From Lota lota (taxonomy: Eukaryota > Chordata > Actinopteri > Gadiformes > Lotidae): a stretch of DNA of 64,000 nucleotides. The notes beneath the pieces were generated by a model. That model saw nothing but the letters and a program-made list of their open reading frames with translations, was not told the origin of the DNA and did not search any database. The position numbers and the translations under genes are program-made. Where the stretch lies: the NCBI GenBank assembly GCA_026745465.1, contig JACYXH010000774.1:48501-112500 (forward strand). Direction: 5' to 3'. This document shows, piece after piece, positions 36,201-46,392 of this stretch; within the stretch, counting starts at the first letter, position 1; every line of letters starts with the position of its first letter.

Positions 36201-39200
36201 TTCCAGCCGTCACAACAAAGAACACCTCCAGCCACATGGCTGGACCCGACCTCACTGTGGGGAGAGCACAACACATGGCAGTCTTTTTAATAACTACCTA
36301 ATCGCGCTCATCCCCTACAGCTGCGTCTGTGGCCCCAATTGAGCCGCTCCGCCCCTTCCGTCTGCAGCCGGCGCTAGGCCACGCCCCCCTTACCACAATA
36401 ATATACCTAATGCTACAATAAAAAGTAAATTAATATACAAAACGATTACAAACACTACAAAACAACTATTCAATTTTATACATTTTACAACCAATATTAA
36501 ATAAACATAAGGATCTAATGTATTCAGTTGTATATGTAAGTTAAATTAATAAAACATTTCTAATTAAAGATCACAGTTCCTAACATGTTGTGTTTATTTT
36601 GTGTGAAGGCTGAATGACTGTCATCTGTCAGAGAGATGCTGTGAAGCTCTGGCCTCAGTTCTCAGCTCCAACTCCTCTAGTCTGAGAGAGCTGGACCTGA
36701 GTACCAATGATGTGCAGGATTCAGGAGTGAAGCTGCTCTCTGCTGGACTGGGGAGTCCACACTGTACACTGGAAACTCTCAGGTCAGTTATCAGCCTCTT
36801 CTTCAAACTGTGTCTTTGGGCTTGTTTAATATGTAAGGGATGATCCACGACTAGGTGGGTTGTTATGGAAAAAGAACACACGACACGGACTAAGATCCCC
36901 CGACACGATGCAGCATCATTATTCATCTAGAAGCTAGGTTCACCGTGTCAGTGAGGATGCTAACGCTACAGTACTGACATAACTTTAGAGGACCACCGAT
37001 TTCAACAAGATTGTTATTGTTTAGTTATTTATGTTTGCTGTCCTGTTAACTGCTAGTATGTTATGTATGTTATATGTAATGTAACTCTGGCCAGCTGATG
37101 TGAGCTGAGGAGTTGTCATTAGTGTAGACATGGTGATGAGGCTCTAGCCGTGCTGTGATCTGAACATAATACACACCTCACCACTAGAATATCACTGACT
37201 GTGGTATAGTGATTAATATGGAACATTAAAAATGTCCTTTATTAACATCCCATTAGTTTGGTGTAAGTGCTGCTCATGTCCAATGCATTTCTGTTGCTCT
37301 TTTCCCTGCTGACAAAACACTACCTGGTTCTACACAATGTTAGAACTTAGAAGAAACGGTCTTAGCGTACCAAACACAGCTGACTTCTCCTGACTCTAAC
37401 CGAACAATATCTCATTTGAGTTGTAGCTATTGAGAAAGGAGCATTTGTTTAAGATCCTGTTCCACATCCAAGTAAAGGAAGAAGAAAGTGTGTGTGTGTT
37501 TGTGTGTGTGTGTGTGAGCAGGTTGTCTGGCTGCCTGGTCACACAGGAAGGCTGTGCTTCTCTGGCCTCAGCTCTGAGCTCCAACCCCTCCCATCTGAGA
37601 GAGCTGGACCTGAGCTACAATCACCCAGGAGACTCAGGAGTTACGCTGCTCTCTGCTGGACTGGAGGATCCACGCTGGAGACTGGACACTCTCAGGTATG
37701 GAGAGGACAGCTCACCACTCAGGGACAATGTCTCCTACAAGGATTCAACCAGCTGCTAGATGAAGTGGTTTGAAAACGCAGCTGGAACTCAAGTTGTGTA
37801 GAAAGTGATGAGACAGGAGATGATGAAGGTAAATGTTTCAACATGCTGCTCTCACTTTGTTTCCCCCCCAGTGTGGAGCACGGTGGAGTGTGGAGGCTGA
37901 AACCAGCTCTAAAGAAGTGTAAGTGTCTGTTTAGTTAGATTCATCATAACACACACTAACTATTGAGATGGAAAGTCCATCCACACAGCAGGAGGTGACG
38001 TCCATTCATTCAGATGTGTACTTGTGTATACGTATGTGTAACTATGTTTCCCTGTGTTTATGTATGTCTAGTATGTTTGTGTAGGTATGAGTGCATTTCT
38101 ATGTATATATAGTATGTATGAGTACATGTCTATGTATATATAGTATGTACGTGTATATATGAGTACATGTCTATGTATATATAGTATGTACGTGTATGTA
38201 TGAGTACATGTCTATGTATATATAGTATGTAGGTGTATGTATGAGTACATGTCTATGTATATATAGTATGTACGTATATGTATGAGTACATGTCTATGTA
38301 TATATAGTATGTATGTGTATGTATGAGTACATGTGTATGTATGAGTACATGTCTATGTATATATAGTATGTACGTGTATGTATGAGTACATGTCTATGTA
38401 TATATAGTATGTATGAGTACATGTCTATGTATATATAGTATGTACGTGTATGAGTACATGTCTATGTATATATAGTATGTATGAGTACATGTCTATGTAT
38501 ATATATAGTATGTACGTGTATGTATGAGTACATGTCTATGTATATATAGTATGTATGAACCAGTTCTATGGCTCCAACAGTTAATTTCCAGCCTGTATGT
38601 GAGCTCAGCTTGTTCAGTCTGTTGTTCACACAGGTGTCCCTTTGAAGGTTGAGTGCAATGTATGTGTATTGGGAAATCTAAAGGTTTAATATATTGAAAG
38701 ATATTACAATTATTGCTTAGATCTTTCATATGAGTAATTAGCTCATCACACTGAACATTTTGATGTATAATATGTGTATGTAGTGTAATTAGCGAGGGAG
38801 TAAATGCAGTTTATACATTTTCCTTGGTTTCAATGTTTTGACTGGACAGCCACTCACACACACATGGGATTTCCTATTAACTTTAATTATCTTAAAAACG
38901 ACATGTACTATTGCTTAGAAAACCTATAGCAGATGATTCCACTATAGTACCTATCATATGATTATACTTTTTGTCTTTCTATGTTAATGTTTGAAGAGTA
39001 GATAGCGACCATAAAAAGTGTCTGAAAGAGAATAATAAGAAGTATGCAAGAGAACAGTACTAGTGAGGATGATGATGATGAAGAATGGTTCAGCAGCTAA
39101 TCATGTCTTGTTCTCCCGTCAGATGCCTGTGAACTCACACTGGACCCAAACACAGCCCACAGACGACTCTCTCTGTCTGAGGACAACAGAAAGGTGACGC

Positions 39201-39676
39201 GGGTTGAAGAGGATCAGTCGTATCCTGATCACCCAGAGAGATTTGACTTCTATCCCCAGGTGTTGTGTAGAGAGGGTCTGACTGACCGCTGTTACTGGGA
39301 GGTAGAGAGTGAAGGACGTGTTGATATAGGAGTGACATACAGAGGAATCACAAGGAGAGGAGGGGGTGGTGACAGCTTGCTTGGAGAGAACAACAAGTCC
39401 TGGAGTCTTTTTTGTAAGGATGGTAGTTACTCTGCCCGGTACAACGGTAGTAGAACAGTCAAACGTCTCCCCCTCCCTGGCTCTAACAGAGTAGGAGTGT
39501 ATCTGGACCGGCCTGCTGGCACTCTGTCCTTCTACAGAGTGTCCCCAGATGTAGGAGGGTCCTCAGACACACTGACACACATCCACACCTTCCAGTCCAC
39601 CTTCACCCAGGAGGACCTCCTCCCTGGGTTTAGGTTCTGGAGGGGTTGTGCCTCAGTGTCTCTGTGTCGGTTGTAG
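26505..39676 (+). CDS. NLRC3-like receptor: N-terminal repeats, FISNA-NACHT, LRRs and B30.2
   Basis: Exons: 26505-26587, 26702-26818, 26892-27008, 28533-28654, 29019-29115, 29230-29349, 29425-29538, 30292-30413, 31018-32776, 34230-34403, 36609-36782, 37522-37695, 37872-37918, 39123-39676. They sum to 3774 bp (1,257 residues plus TAG), with every junction in phase. Residues 1-297 are a low-complexity fish NLR leader present twice ([24 protein letters not shown]). FISNA follows, then NACHT with Walker A GVAGIGKT (about 395-402) and Walker B FILDGLDE (about 468-475), HD2-like [17 protein letters not shown], three LRR exons of 58 codons each, and PRY-SPRY from about 1074 to the end. Family role: cytosolic innate sensor or regulator of inflammatory signalling; the ligand is unknown. 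If the second ATG (29033) is used, the product is 1,106 residues. The end of the NACHT exon is irregular (separate finding). AATAAA follows at 40062. Confidence 0.8.
27048..28322 (+). repeat. 49-bp minisatellite in NLR intron, about 26 copies
   Basis: The unit GTGGTTGACATGGTGTGAATGAGAGGAGGGATAAGGCTGTTTTAGTGAT is repeated with rare substitutions and single-base deletions. A block of about ten units recurs (the TTATAGTG and GTTTAGTGATG variants appear twice, about 245 bp apart). Confidence 0.95.
29019..30413 (+). CDS. NLR N-terminal exon cassette 2 (duplicate of cassette 1)
   Basis: Exons 29019-29115, 29230-29349, 29425-29538 and 30292-30413 repeat cassette 1 almost base for base at the first exon. 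The first exon is open upstream of its ATG (29033): joined to the phase-1 end of cassette 1 it reads [14 protein letters not shown]. So it can be an internal exon or an alternative start. The fourth exon ends GDG in phase 1 and joins the NACHT exon. Confidence 0.75.
29603..30066 (+). repeat. 49-bp minisatellite, second array, about 9.5 copies
   Basis: The same unit as at 27048-28322, at the matching intron position of cassette 2. The array was copied with the cassette and then changed length. Confidence 0.95.
31018..32776 (+). CDS. FISNA-NACHT exon of the NLR
   Basis: The exon starts after TTTAG at 31017 in phase 1. FISNA reads [20 protein letters not shown] onward. NACHT has Walker A at 31308-31331 and Walker B at 31527-31550 (DGLDE intact), the sensor-like ITTRPAA at about 31675-31695, and HD2 [13 protein letters not shown]. 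No internal stop. The frame stays open to TAA at 32871-32873 if unspliced. To join the phase-2 LRR exons it must end at 32776 (GAG before GTCTTC). Confidence 0.85.
32777..34229. other. NLR intron with A/T-rich repeats; 3' part duplicated downstream
   Basis: Variants of CTAATAACATGTATTACAATA recur at about 32830, 32915, 33005 and 33990. From about 33667 the sequence (CCGTACAGGCCTGCAACG onward) is repeated at about 35678 with the next LRR exon. No coding exon seen. The minus-strand frame at 33328-33666 has no recognised motif. Confidence 0.6.
34230..34403 (+). CDS. LRR exon 1 of the NLR
   Basis: 174 bp, phase 2 at both ends, encoding [20 protein letters not shown], then LRELDLS and [16 protein letters not shown]. 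This is the ribonuclease-inhibitor-type LRR pair usual for fish NLRs. Confidence 0.85.
34434..34855 (+). repeat. Minisatellite of about 80 bp, about five copies
   Basis: The unit GTCCTGTTAACTGCTAGTATGTTATGTATGTTATATGTTATGTAACTCTGGCCAGCTGATGTGAGGGTTAGGGGTTGCT has variable TATGT content. One isolated copy remains at 37034-37105 in a later intron. Confidence 0.8.
34880..35290 (-). pseudogene. hAT-family transposase remnant (C-terminal dimerisation region)
   Basis: On the minus strand, fragments read [15 protein letters not shown], then after a frameshift [14 protein letters not shown], and after a stop [17 protein letters not shown] and [16 protein letters not shown]. The TAECx[13 protein letters not shown] and W-rich motifs fit the hAT dimerisation region near the transposase C-terminus. 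At least one frameshift and one stop (TAA just after the GF motif) break it. The rest of the element is not visible. It sits in an LRR intron, between the two duplicated LRR blocks. Confidence 0.65.
35291..36053. other. NLR intron: unique sequence, then second copy of the LRR-associated intron block
   Basis: About 35291-35675 has poly(A)- and poly(T)-rich sequence and no recognised feature. From about 35678, CCGTACAGGCCTGCAACGTCC begins the duplicate of 33667 onward, with GCGCGC-rich patches and TATTTCTCTGATC. Confidence 0.6.
36059..36397 (-). mobile_element. Solo LTR (339 bp) with 5-bp target duplication
   Basis: The element starts TGTAGCAACG and ends CTTACCACA (TG...CA). It is flanked by ATAAT at 36054-36058 and 36398-36402. 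The paralogous intron at 34019-34023 has one ATAAT and no insert, so it is the empty site. The interior has TATTAAAAAGACTG on the minus strand, perhaps the promoter, hence the tentative strand. No coding sequence. This is what recombination between two LTRs of a full element leaves. Confidence 0.75.
36609..36782 (+). CDS. LRR exon 2 of the NLR
   Basis: 174 bp, phase 2 at both ends, nearly identical to LRR exon 1 ([23 protein letters not shown] instead of N-D-L). It arose by duplication of exon plus intron. Confidence 0.85.
36783..37521. other. NLR intron, no gene
   Basis: Holds a stray copy of the 80-bp minisatellite unit (about 37034-37105) and a TG tract just before the next acceptor. Confidence 0.6.
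37522..37695 (+). CDS. LRR exon 3 of the NLR
   Basis: 174 bp, phase 2 at both ends, encoding [36 protein letters not shown] and [17 protein letters not shown]. It is a different LRR subtype from exons 1 and 2. Confidence 0.85.
37872..37918 (+). CDS. Short linker exon before B30.2
   Basis: 47 bp after CCCCCCCAG, encoding [15 protein letters not shown] and ending before GTAAGTG in phase 1. This short exon is usual between LRRs and B30.2 in fish NLRs. Confidence 0.8.
38040..38556 (+). repeat. Minisatellite of about 41 bp in the last NLR intron
   Basis: The unit GTATGAGTACATGTCTATGTATATATAGTATGTACGT has variable spacing, about 11-12 copies. Confidence 0.9.
39123..39676 (+). CDS. B30.2 (PRY-SPRY) exon of the NLR, complete
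   Basis: It starts after CGTCAG in phase 1. [23 protein letters not shown], then [57 protein letters not shown], then [13 protein letters not shown] and stop TAG. No break. It is the intact reference for the broken pieces further right. Confidence 0.88.
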
Positions 39677-39711
39677 AAAAAAAAGAAACGCGGCGTGCGT
39701 GTTTCTTTTTA

Positions 39712-39745
39712 TTCACACACACATAGGACACACACAAACACACAT

Positions 39746-39780
<35 letters not shown>

Positions 39781-39962
39781 TACACACACAAACACACATA
39801 GTACACACATAGTACACACACACATAGCACACGCACATAGTACACACAGACACACATAGCACACACACATAGTACACACACACATAGCACACGCACATAG
39901 CACACACACATAGTACATACACAGTACACACACATAGTACACACACATAGTACACACACATA
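39712..39962. repeat. Compound (CA)n / CACATAGTA microsatellite
   Basis: CA runs broken by CATAGTACA and CATAGCACA. It lies in the presumed 3'UTR of the NLR. Confidence 0.95.
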
Positions 39963-40061
39963 CTTACACGAAGAAGTTATATTTTCTCTTTCATTTACTT
40001 CAATAATCTTTTAAAAAAATGTATGTAACATACTGTTTGCTTTTACTCAAGCCTGTTTGTG

Positions 40062-40067
40062 AATAAA
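40062..40067 (+). terminator. Candidate poly(A) signal of the NLR
   Basis: AATAAA, 386 bases after the stop codon. A second AATAAA lies at 40263-40268. Confidence 0.4.
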
Positions 40068-41965
40068 AAATGGAGGTGAGAGAGAGAGATTTATTGTGGC
40101 TGTATTTTCCTTATTACCTTATTTTGTAAAGATTTAATGTGTTTTTCTGTTGTTTTATTTGAAGGGATACATGCTATTTTATATGTTGTTACTGTCTATT
40201 AGACAAGCACAAACAATGTAATATTTGTCTATTTACGTTTATCTTGCTCTGCTTATTACAACAATAAATAATTTGGTTTGAAGTAACTCAGTAATTGAGT
40301 AGTCTTTTCACTATACTTTCTTACTCTTCCTCAAGTCATTATCTGATGACTACTTTTACTTCTACATGAGTTATTACTTTAAATATATACTTGTTATATA
40401 TAAAACTAGAATGTTATATAATAATTGACAGTACGCATTACTCTATGTAATTATATTATCTACAATTATCATTACTAATATAAACACTTATCTTGTTCCA
40501 TCTTAATATGTCTTCTATGATCTTAAACTTGGTATCCTATGCTCTTTAGTCAACGTTACTAGAATAATCACATAATGCAGAAAGAAACCCGTTCCACGCT
40601 GCTCTGAACTCCGGTCCGGTTCTTTCCGGGATGTCTACGGGCCCTTTGAGAGGCCCCGTGACGTCACAACGTCAGCTCCATCTGGGGAGCGGTTATTGAT
40701 GGGGTCCGAGAAGGTTCACGAAGCTTTCTGAACACCTTCCTGTAACGTGTGTAAGAAAACCACCCTGCCTTTTGTAGAAACATAACCCATTATAAATGGT
40801 TACATTACATATACTGTACTGTTCACTGTCAGTTTTCTCCTCAACACCTTTTACAACCTTTAATGCTATAACATCAACAGTTGCATTCATGTTGAAATGT
40901 TTAAAGGATCCATTTTGATAACACAATAATAATAGTCTATTTCTTTAAATTTAAGCTGATGAATACTGAATAGCATGTTACAATGTTTGTACACTTTACT
41001 GATTTGAATAAAGACAAAGTGTGTGTGTGTGTGTGTTGCATCAATATAGAAAAAAATGACGATCACCACGATATTAACAAATAAATAAATATATAAATAA
41101 AAGTTAAAACTAACACAGCAGTCCTATACAAATAACCTCCATAACTGTAGGCCTATAATAGTGCTGACTAAATATATGAACATAGCTGTTTCCAGGCCTA
41201 CAGTTTGTTAAATACCAACACTGCTGTAGTATGCAGTTATGTCTGTTTCATTCAACTCTATCTAGTAAGAAGTAGTAGTAGAATTAAGGTATAGGCCAAC
41301 ATGAATCATTTAAACGTCTTGAGAATATTAAACCAATTGATTTGATTTAAGGTCCATTTTAAAACATTAGAAAAAGGTGCACTGTACCACCATCTGCTGG
41401 TTAGAAGACGTCAGTGCAACTGGCTGACCTGACAAACATGAACTCTACGTACATGAACGTCATCATGACCATTGATTTATGTGTTGAGACGATTTAATCT
41501 CCTTCTCATACGAAGTGATCCTCTCAAATATAGAGTAAAAAAAAAAAAAAAACTACATAACACAATATTAGGATTGGCTCAACAATATTCAAAACAATAT
41601 CACTTGAATCGTTGAAGTCCCTGGTCACCCAAATCCAAGCAAGCAAATGTGTTCATGAAGTCAAAGTTGACGTTTATATTAGTCTTCTATCAAATATTGA
41701 TAAAGAAAATATGCTGTTTAATTTGATAAAATGCAGTTTAAAATAATCTTCATATTTTGTCATCCGAGATTTTTGGATTGATTGGGCGTGGCACTAATTC
41801 AGTTAAAGCAGTTTGATTGACAGCTACAGGAACCAACCGGTTCTAACCACTGGGCCTTCATCATTCTATATTGTCCCTGACAGTAATTAAAAATGCAATT
41901 AATTACAAACGCCGTTTGCCACAGATGTCAATCACAAATGATGGATCCGCTACTTTGTATGTAGC
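40068..41965. other. Intergenic, no gene recognised
   Basis: A/T-rich apart from a G/C-rich patch at about 40590-40720 with a full CRE palindrome TGACGTCA at 40659-40666. A short (TG)n lies at about 41021-41036 and poly(A) near 41538. Frames here are short and without motifs. Confidence 0.5.
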
Positions 41966-42575
41966 CCTACCAGGGCAGCTCATCTTCATTAGTTGATAGT
42001 GAAGATGGGTCTGCTACTTGTATGTAGACTTACCAGGGCAGCTCATCTTCATTAGTTGATGGTAAAGATGGGTCTGCTACTTGTATGTAGGCCTACCAGG
42101 GCAGCTCATCTTCATTAGTTGATAGTGAAGGTGGATCTGCTACTTGTATGTAGGCCTACCAGGGCAGCTCATCTTCATTAGTTGATAGTAAAGATGGGTC
42201 TGCTACTTGTATGTAGGCCTACCAGGGCAGCAGGCTCATCTTCATTAGTTGATAGTGAAGATGGGTCTGCTACTTGTATGTAGGCCTACCAGGCCAGCTC
42301 ATCTTCATTAGTTGATAGTGAAGATGGGTCTGCTACTTGTATGTAGGCCTACCAGGGCAGCTCATCTTCATTAGTTGATAGTGAAGATGGGTCTGCTACT
42401 TGTATGTAGGCCTACCAGGGTAGCTCATCTTCATTAGTTGATAGTGAAGATGGGTCTGCTACTTGTATGTAGGCCTACCAGGGCAGCTCATCTTCATTAG
42501 TTGACAGTGAAGATGGGTCTGCAACTTGTATGTAAGCCTACCAGGGCAGCAGGCTCATCTTCATTAGTTGACTGT
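41966..42575 (+). repeat. 63-bp minisatellite, about 10 copies
   Basis: The unit AGCTCATCTTCATTAGTTGATAGTGAAGATGGGTCTGCTACTTGTATGTAGGCCTACCAGGGC starts at 41977, 42040 and so on. Two units carry CAGCAGGCTC at the seam. Confidence 0.93.
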
Positions 42576-44556
42576 AGTGAAGTTAGTTGACCTCCTCTAG
42601 CCTACCTCCTACCTGGGCCCTGGTACATAAAGGAGCAGGCCCATAGCTAGTGTTATGAGTGACAGCTGTGCTTATGCTACGATGAAACCTGTGAAAAGAT
42701 AACTAGGCTAATGCTTGTGATTGGTCAGGCTTACAATTAGCGCCATTGGTCAACTAGGTCTGAGGTCATTGCTTATTGTAGATATTAGTTACGGAGTTAT
42801 GGATATAGGACCTACATGCTTTTTAGTTTTTTATATGCGTGTATATCCAGATTGACTGGACAACATTTGTCTTCACTTTGACTAGCAGCCTATGCTCACT
42901 GAATGTAACAACGCTAAAACAAACCTAGCTTGAACCAGATGACTGGGTGATTTATGAAATGAAAAGTGGGGACATTTGTAGTTTAGTGGTCCACAGAGTC
43001 AACTAACCATCTAAGGTTATGTTTTCTGAAAAAAAAGGGACAGATTTACGCTTTGCTTGTTATCATGGTGAATGCAGTAGGCTAATATAGGCCTAGTAAA
43101 AGATTGGGCCCAATGGCTTACTATGATGTGTTTTAAGCTTTGGTTAACCAGCCAGAAACAGCCAGAGTCTTCTACTCCGATAAGGAATCGTTCTGTATTG
43201 TATTGATAGCCTATTGATTATGATCGGTCTGCTTATGGTAGAATAGATTATGAGAGACCCCCCGCGTTGTGAGGCCACGTCACAGCCTATCAGATAGACC
43301 CCAGACTAATTACCAACTGTCTAGAAATGAATATTCATGAGCAAGCTAGAACCTTTCAATCTATTCATGTATCTTTAAAATCCTATTTTTAAAACGGGGA
43401 CTGTCCCTGGAAAACGGGGCCGTCTGGTCTTCAGTAGGCCGGTAGTATCGGCCTCCTACTGGAGCTGACCGCACTGAGTTGACACTTGACAGGCGCTAGG
43501 ACCCTGGGGACCACAGCTTCCCCAGGGTCCTAGCACCTGTCAATGAGTCCCCTTATCACTACCTCACCAGATAACTCCTCCACCACCAGCACCACCACTA
43601 CCACCACCACCACCACCAGTACTAACCGTCTTCATGACGTTAGACTCTAGCTCTATGATGCTAGGCTATCCTCTGAACCCTGAGGTCAAGAGACTAAATT
43701 AGGTGTAGAAGTTCACATATATCCACAGCAAGTTTCCAGTCCGATTCTTCCAAAAATACAGCTGAGGCAATACATCACGTTCAGTGCTCTATTTGTGGGC
43801 TCATGCAGGATCCCCGAAACAACCACCAGAGACCTTCCATGGTCACAAAAAGCTCTGCTTGATTCTGTGTGTAAAATCCTGAGTGCTCTCTTATTATTCT
43901 TCTCCCATTCTTCTCCCATTAAAGTATTTTCTTCATCACACAACACAGTGTCTTAAAGCACATGACAAGGGCGGGGCTCTCAGTTACCTCCAATCATTAC
44001 TTGTTATCATGCAAAAAGGTGCAACCCACAGATGGCTATTGGGTTACCGTTATTAAATTAAGCCAATGACAAACCGCCTACACCCTCTCTAGGCTAATTA
44101 TTTCGGGGGAGGGGGGGGGATGATGGGCCCCCGACCTGTTTGTCTGAGGGGGATCTGTTGTTAGGTTGTGAGACAAGGGAAGGGCCATTTGATGGCAATA
44201 CCAACCGTGGAGCAATATCTTACAATATCTTTAAGAACAAAAGGGGGTTAGAGACAGACGTTTAGCAGGGAGGAGGATGAGAACAGGATGAAGGTAAATA
44301 TGAACTCAAAAATGGGTTCAGAGAAAGGGATCTGGCGGGGGGGGCGTAAGGGCAGGGAAAATATGTCGTCAACTAACAGTGGGGGGCAGAGACCGGGTTC
44401 TGGCTGGGAGGGGGAAACAGTATGAAGCAAAACCAAATTTAACTGTTTAAAGACACTTTCCTCAACAGCGTGTAAAGACAGCTGTTTTTCATATATGGGG
44501 TCGAAAGGTCAGAAGGAGCCCGCGCCACGCCCCTTCTGAGATCTAACAAAGTGAGA
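42576..44556. other. Intergenic, no gene recognised
   Basis: Holds a strong hairpin (43486-43543), a short (CCA)n at about 43575-43617 and G-runs near 44106-44119 and 44336-44342. No splice-bounded exon. The minus-strand frame at 43713-43946 has no known motif. Confidence 0.5.
43486..43543. repeat. Inverted repeat with 25-bp arms and 8-base loop
   Basis: The arms are 43486-43510 (TTGACAGGCGCTAGGACCCTGGGGA) and 43519-43543. One mismatch; loop CCACAGCT. Nothing nearby explains it. Confidence 0.85.
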
Positions 44557-46392
44557 GGGGTTAGAGGTCATGAGATGGAGCATTATCCGAGACTCTTTTA
44601 GTTATTTCCTGTAGGGCTACAGGCCCTAAATGTATTATCTTACTTGTCCTTGAGGGCCTCTTTCATATGAAAGAAACACCAGGTCTCTTTCTCACTCCAA
44701 AGTGTCCTTGACCCCTAGGTCACCTACTAATTACATAACTTCCTGTAGGGCTGGATGTACAGTATATTAGGTACTATTTTAGTAAATCTTGATGCCCTGA
44801 TTCATATAAAAGAGACCAGATGTCGTTATCTTACTCCCAAGTCATTCTGTGCACACACCATTAATGGGGTTAATGGTGTGTTTGCATCACTTCCTGTAGG
44901 TCTACGACCCTCATGTTGATAATTGTAGTAATCTTTTGAAAGTCTTTTTAGTCTTGCTTTTACTTTATTGACGCATAAACGCTTTAAAGCGGGATTAATT
45001 GGTCATGATTATATTGTGCAGCAACATGTTTTTATCAAATTAATCTTTGGAATTTAGTTTTTGGCGGAAGCAAAGCAGACATAAACTCCCTGTTTTCCCA
45101 CAAAAACATGTCGGCCTGGTCCGTCCCAATGAAGAAATATGTCATCCGTGGGTCACTCGAAAATCTATGTTTTTATTGAAAGAAGATCATCAATTACATA
45201 AAATAATAATAAATTTCATGACTTTCATATAACATACATTACATAGCAGCCCAGATGACTAATGTTACACAACGCAAAACAACAATTCAAACAACATGCA
45301 AGCTGCGTGGTTTCAGGCTTAGCAGCATCTATATGAATCACCATGGCAACGATAGAAAAAGTTGAATTAACTAACAAACTAAACATCCTCTATCTTCACT
45401 GACTGAAGATTACAACATTAAATGAATATTCATCACTAGAAATGTTATCAAAGCACATTTTAATGTCGTAACTATCTTAAAATGTTGGTTTTTCCACAGA
45501 GAATATAATGATTGTCATCCATTTTGTTTAGGCAGAACCTTGACATACGTGACGTATTGCTGTTTCTTCAAACAGTCGATAGGGGGCTAAAACGGTCATA
45601 TGGGTCGTTTTCAAAGACCTTTACAAACAACCTATTCTGACGTTTAGGTTGGAGATCACGTTTCATCGTTGATATTGTCAAAAAGGTTACATGGATAGGT
45701 TGATGGTCATTGAACAGCTTATCCAAGAGAGCCATGAATCAGAACTGTGTATGTTACTCTGTTAACTAAAGCTAACCTGCTAACATTTCTGATAAGTACA
45801 GCGGGGCAAACTATGTCATCTATTTATACATTCAGATTATTCGTCTTCGGGTCAGTGATATTAGGATGACACTAGCAAACAAACATTAAATATGTTACAT
45901 TGATATGCAAAATAAAGACAAACCAGCACATTCACATCAGGAAAAAGTGAATCATCAATATCAAGACATAAATATAACCCCCACTTCAATTCCATTAAAA
46001 CAACCTACTCAATCAGAGTTTAAGATAAAACCCTACTGTGTGGATATAATTTGTAAATCAGCTAAGCCAGACAGAAATACAAAAGCCAACAGATTCTTGA
46101 TTTAGTCTTTTGAAACCATCTTGAACTCACAATCTCCACATTTCAGAGGATACATCAAAGGATTGATGCATGACACAACTACATCTGCTCATAAAGAAGT
46201 TCACTGATTATAAACTAAAGTAAATGTATTCTATATGCTATTCTAGCACAACATTTGGTCTGTCACAATGCCCATAATGACGGAATGCAGAACTAGCTAG
46301 CTACCTCAGACACACTCTGAGCTACAGCATTCAGAAACGTCACTACTCAGGTCTTCTTCAGAATCAGCAGCTATGTTCCCCAGTGAGGCCAA

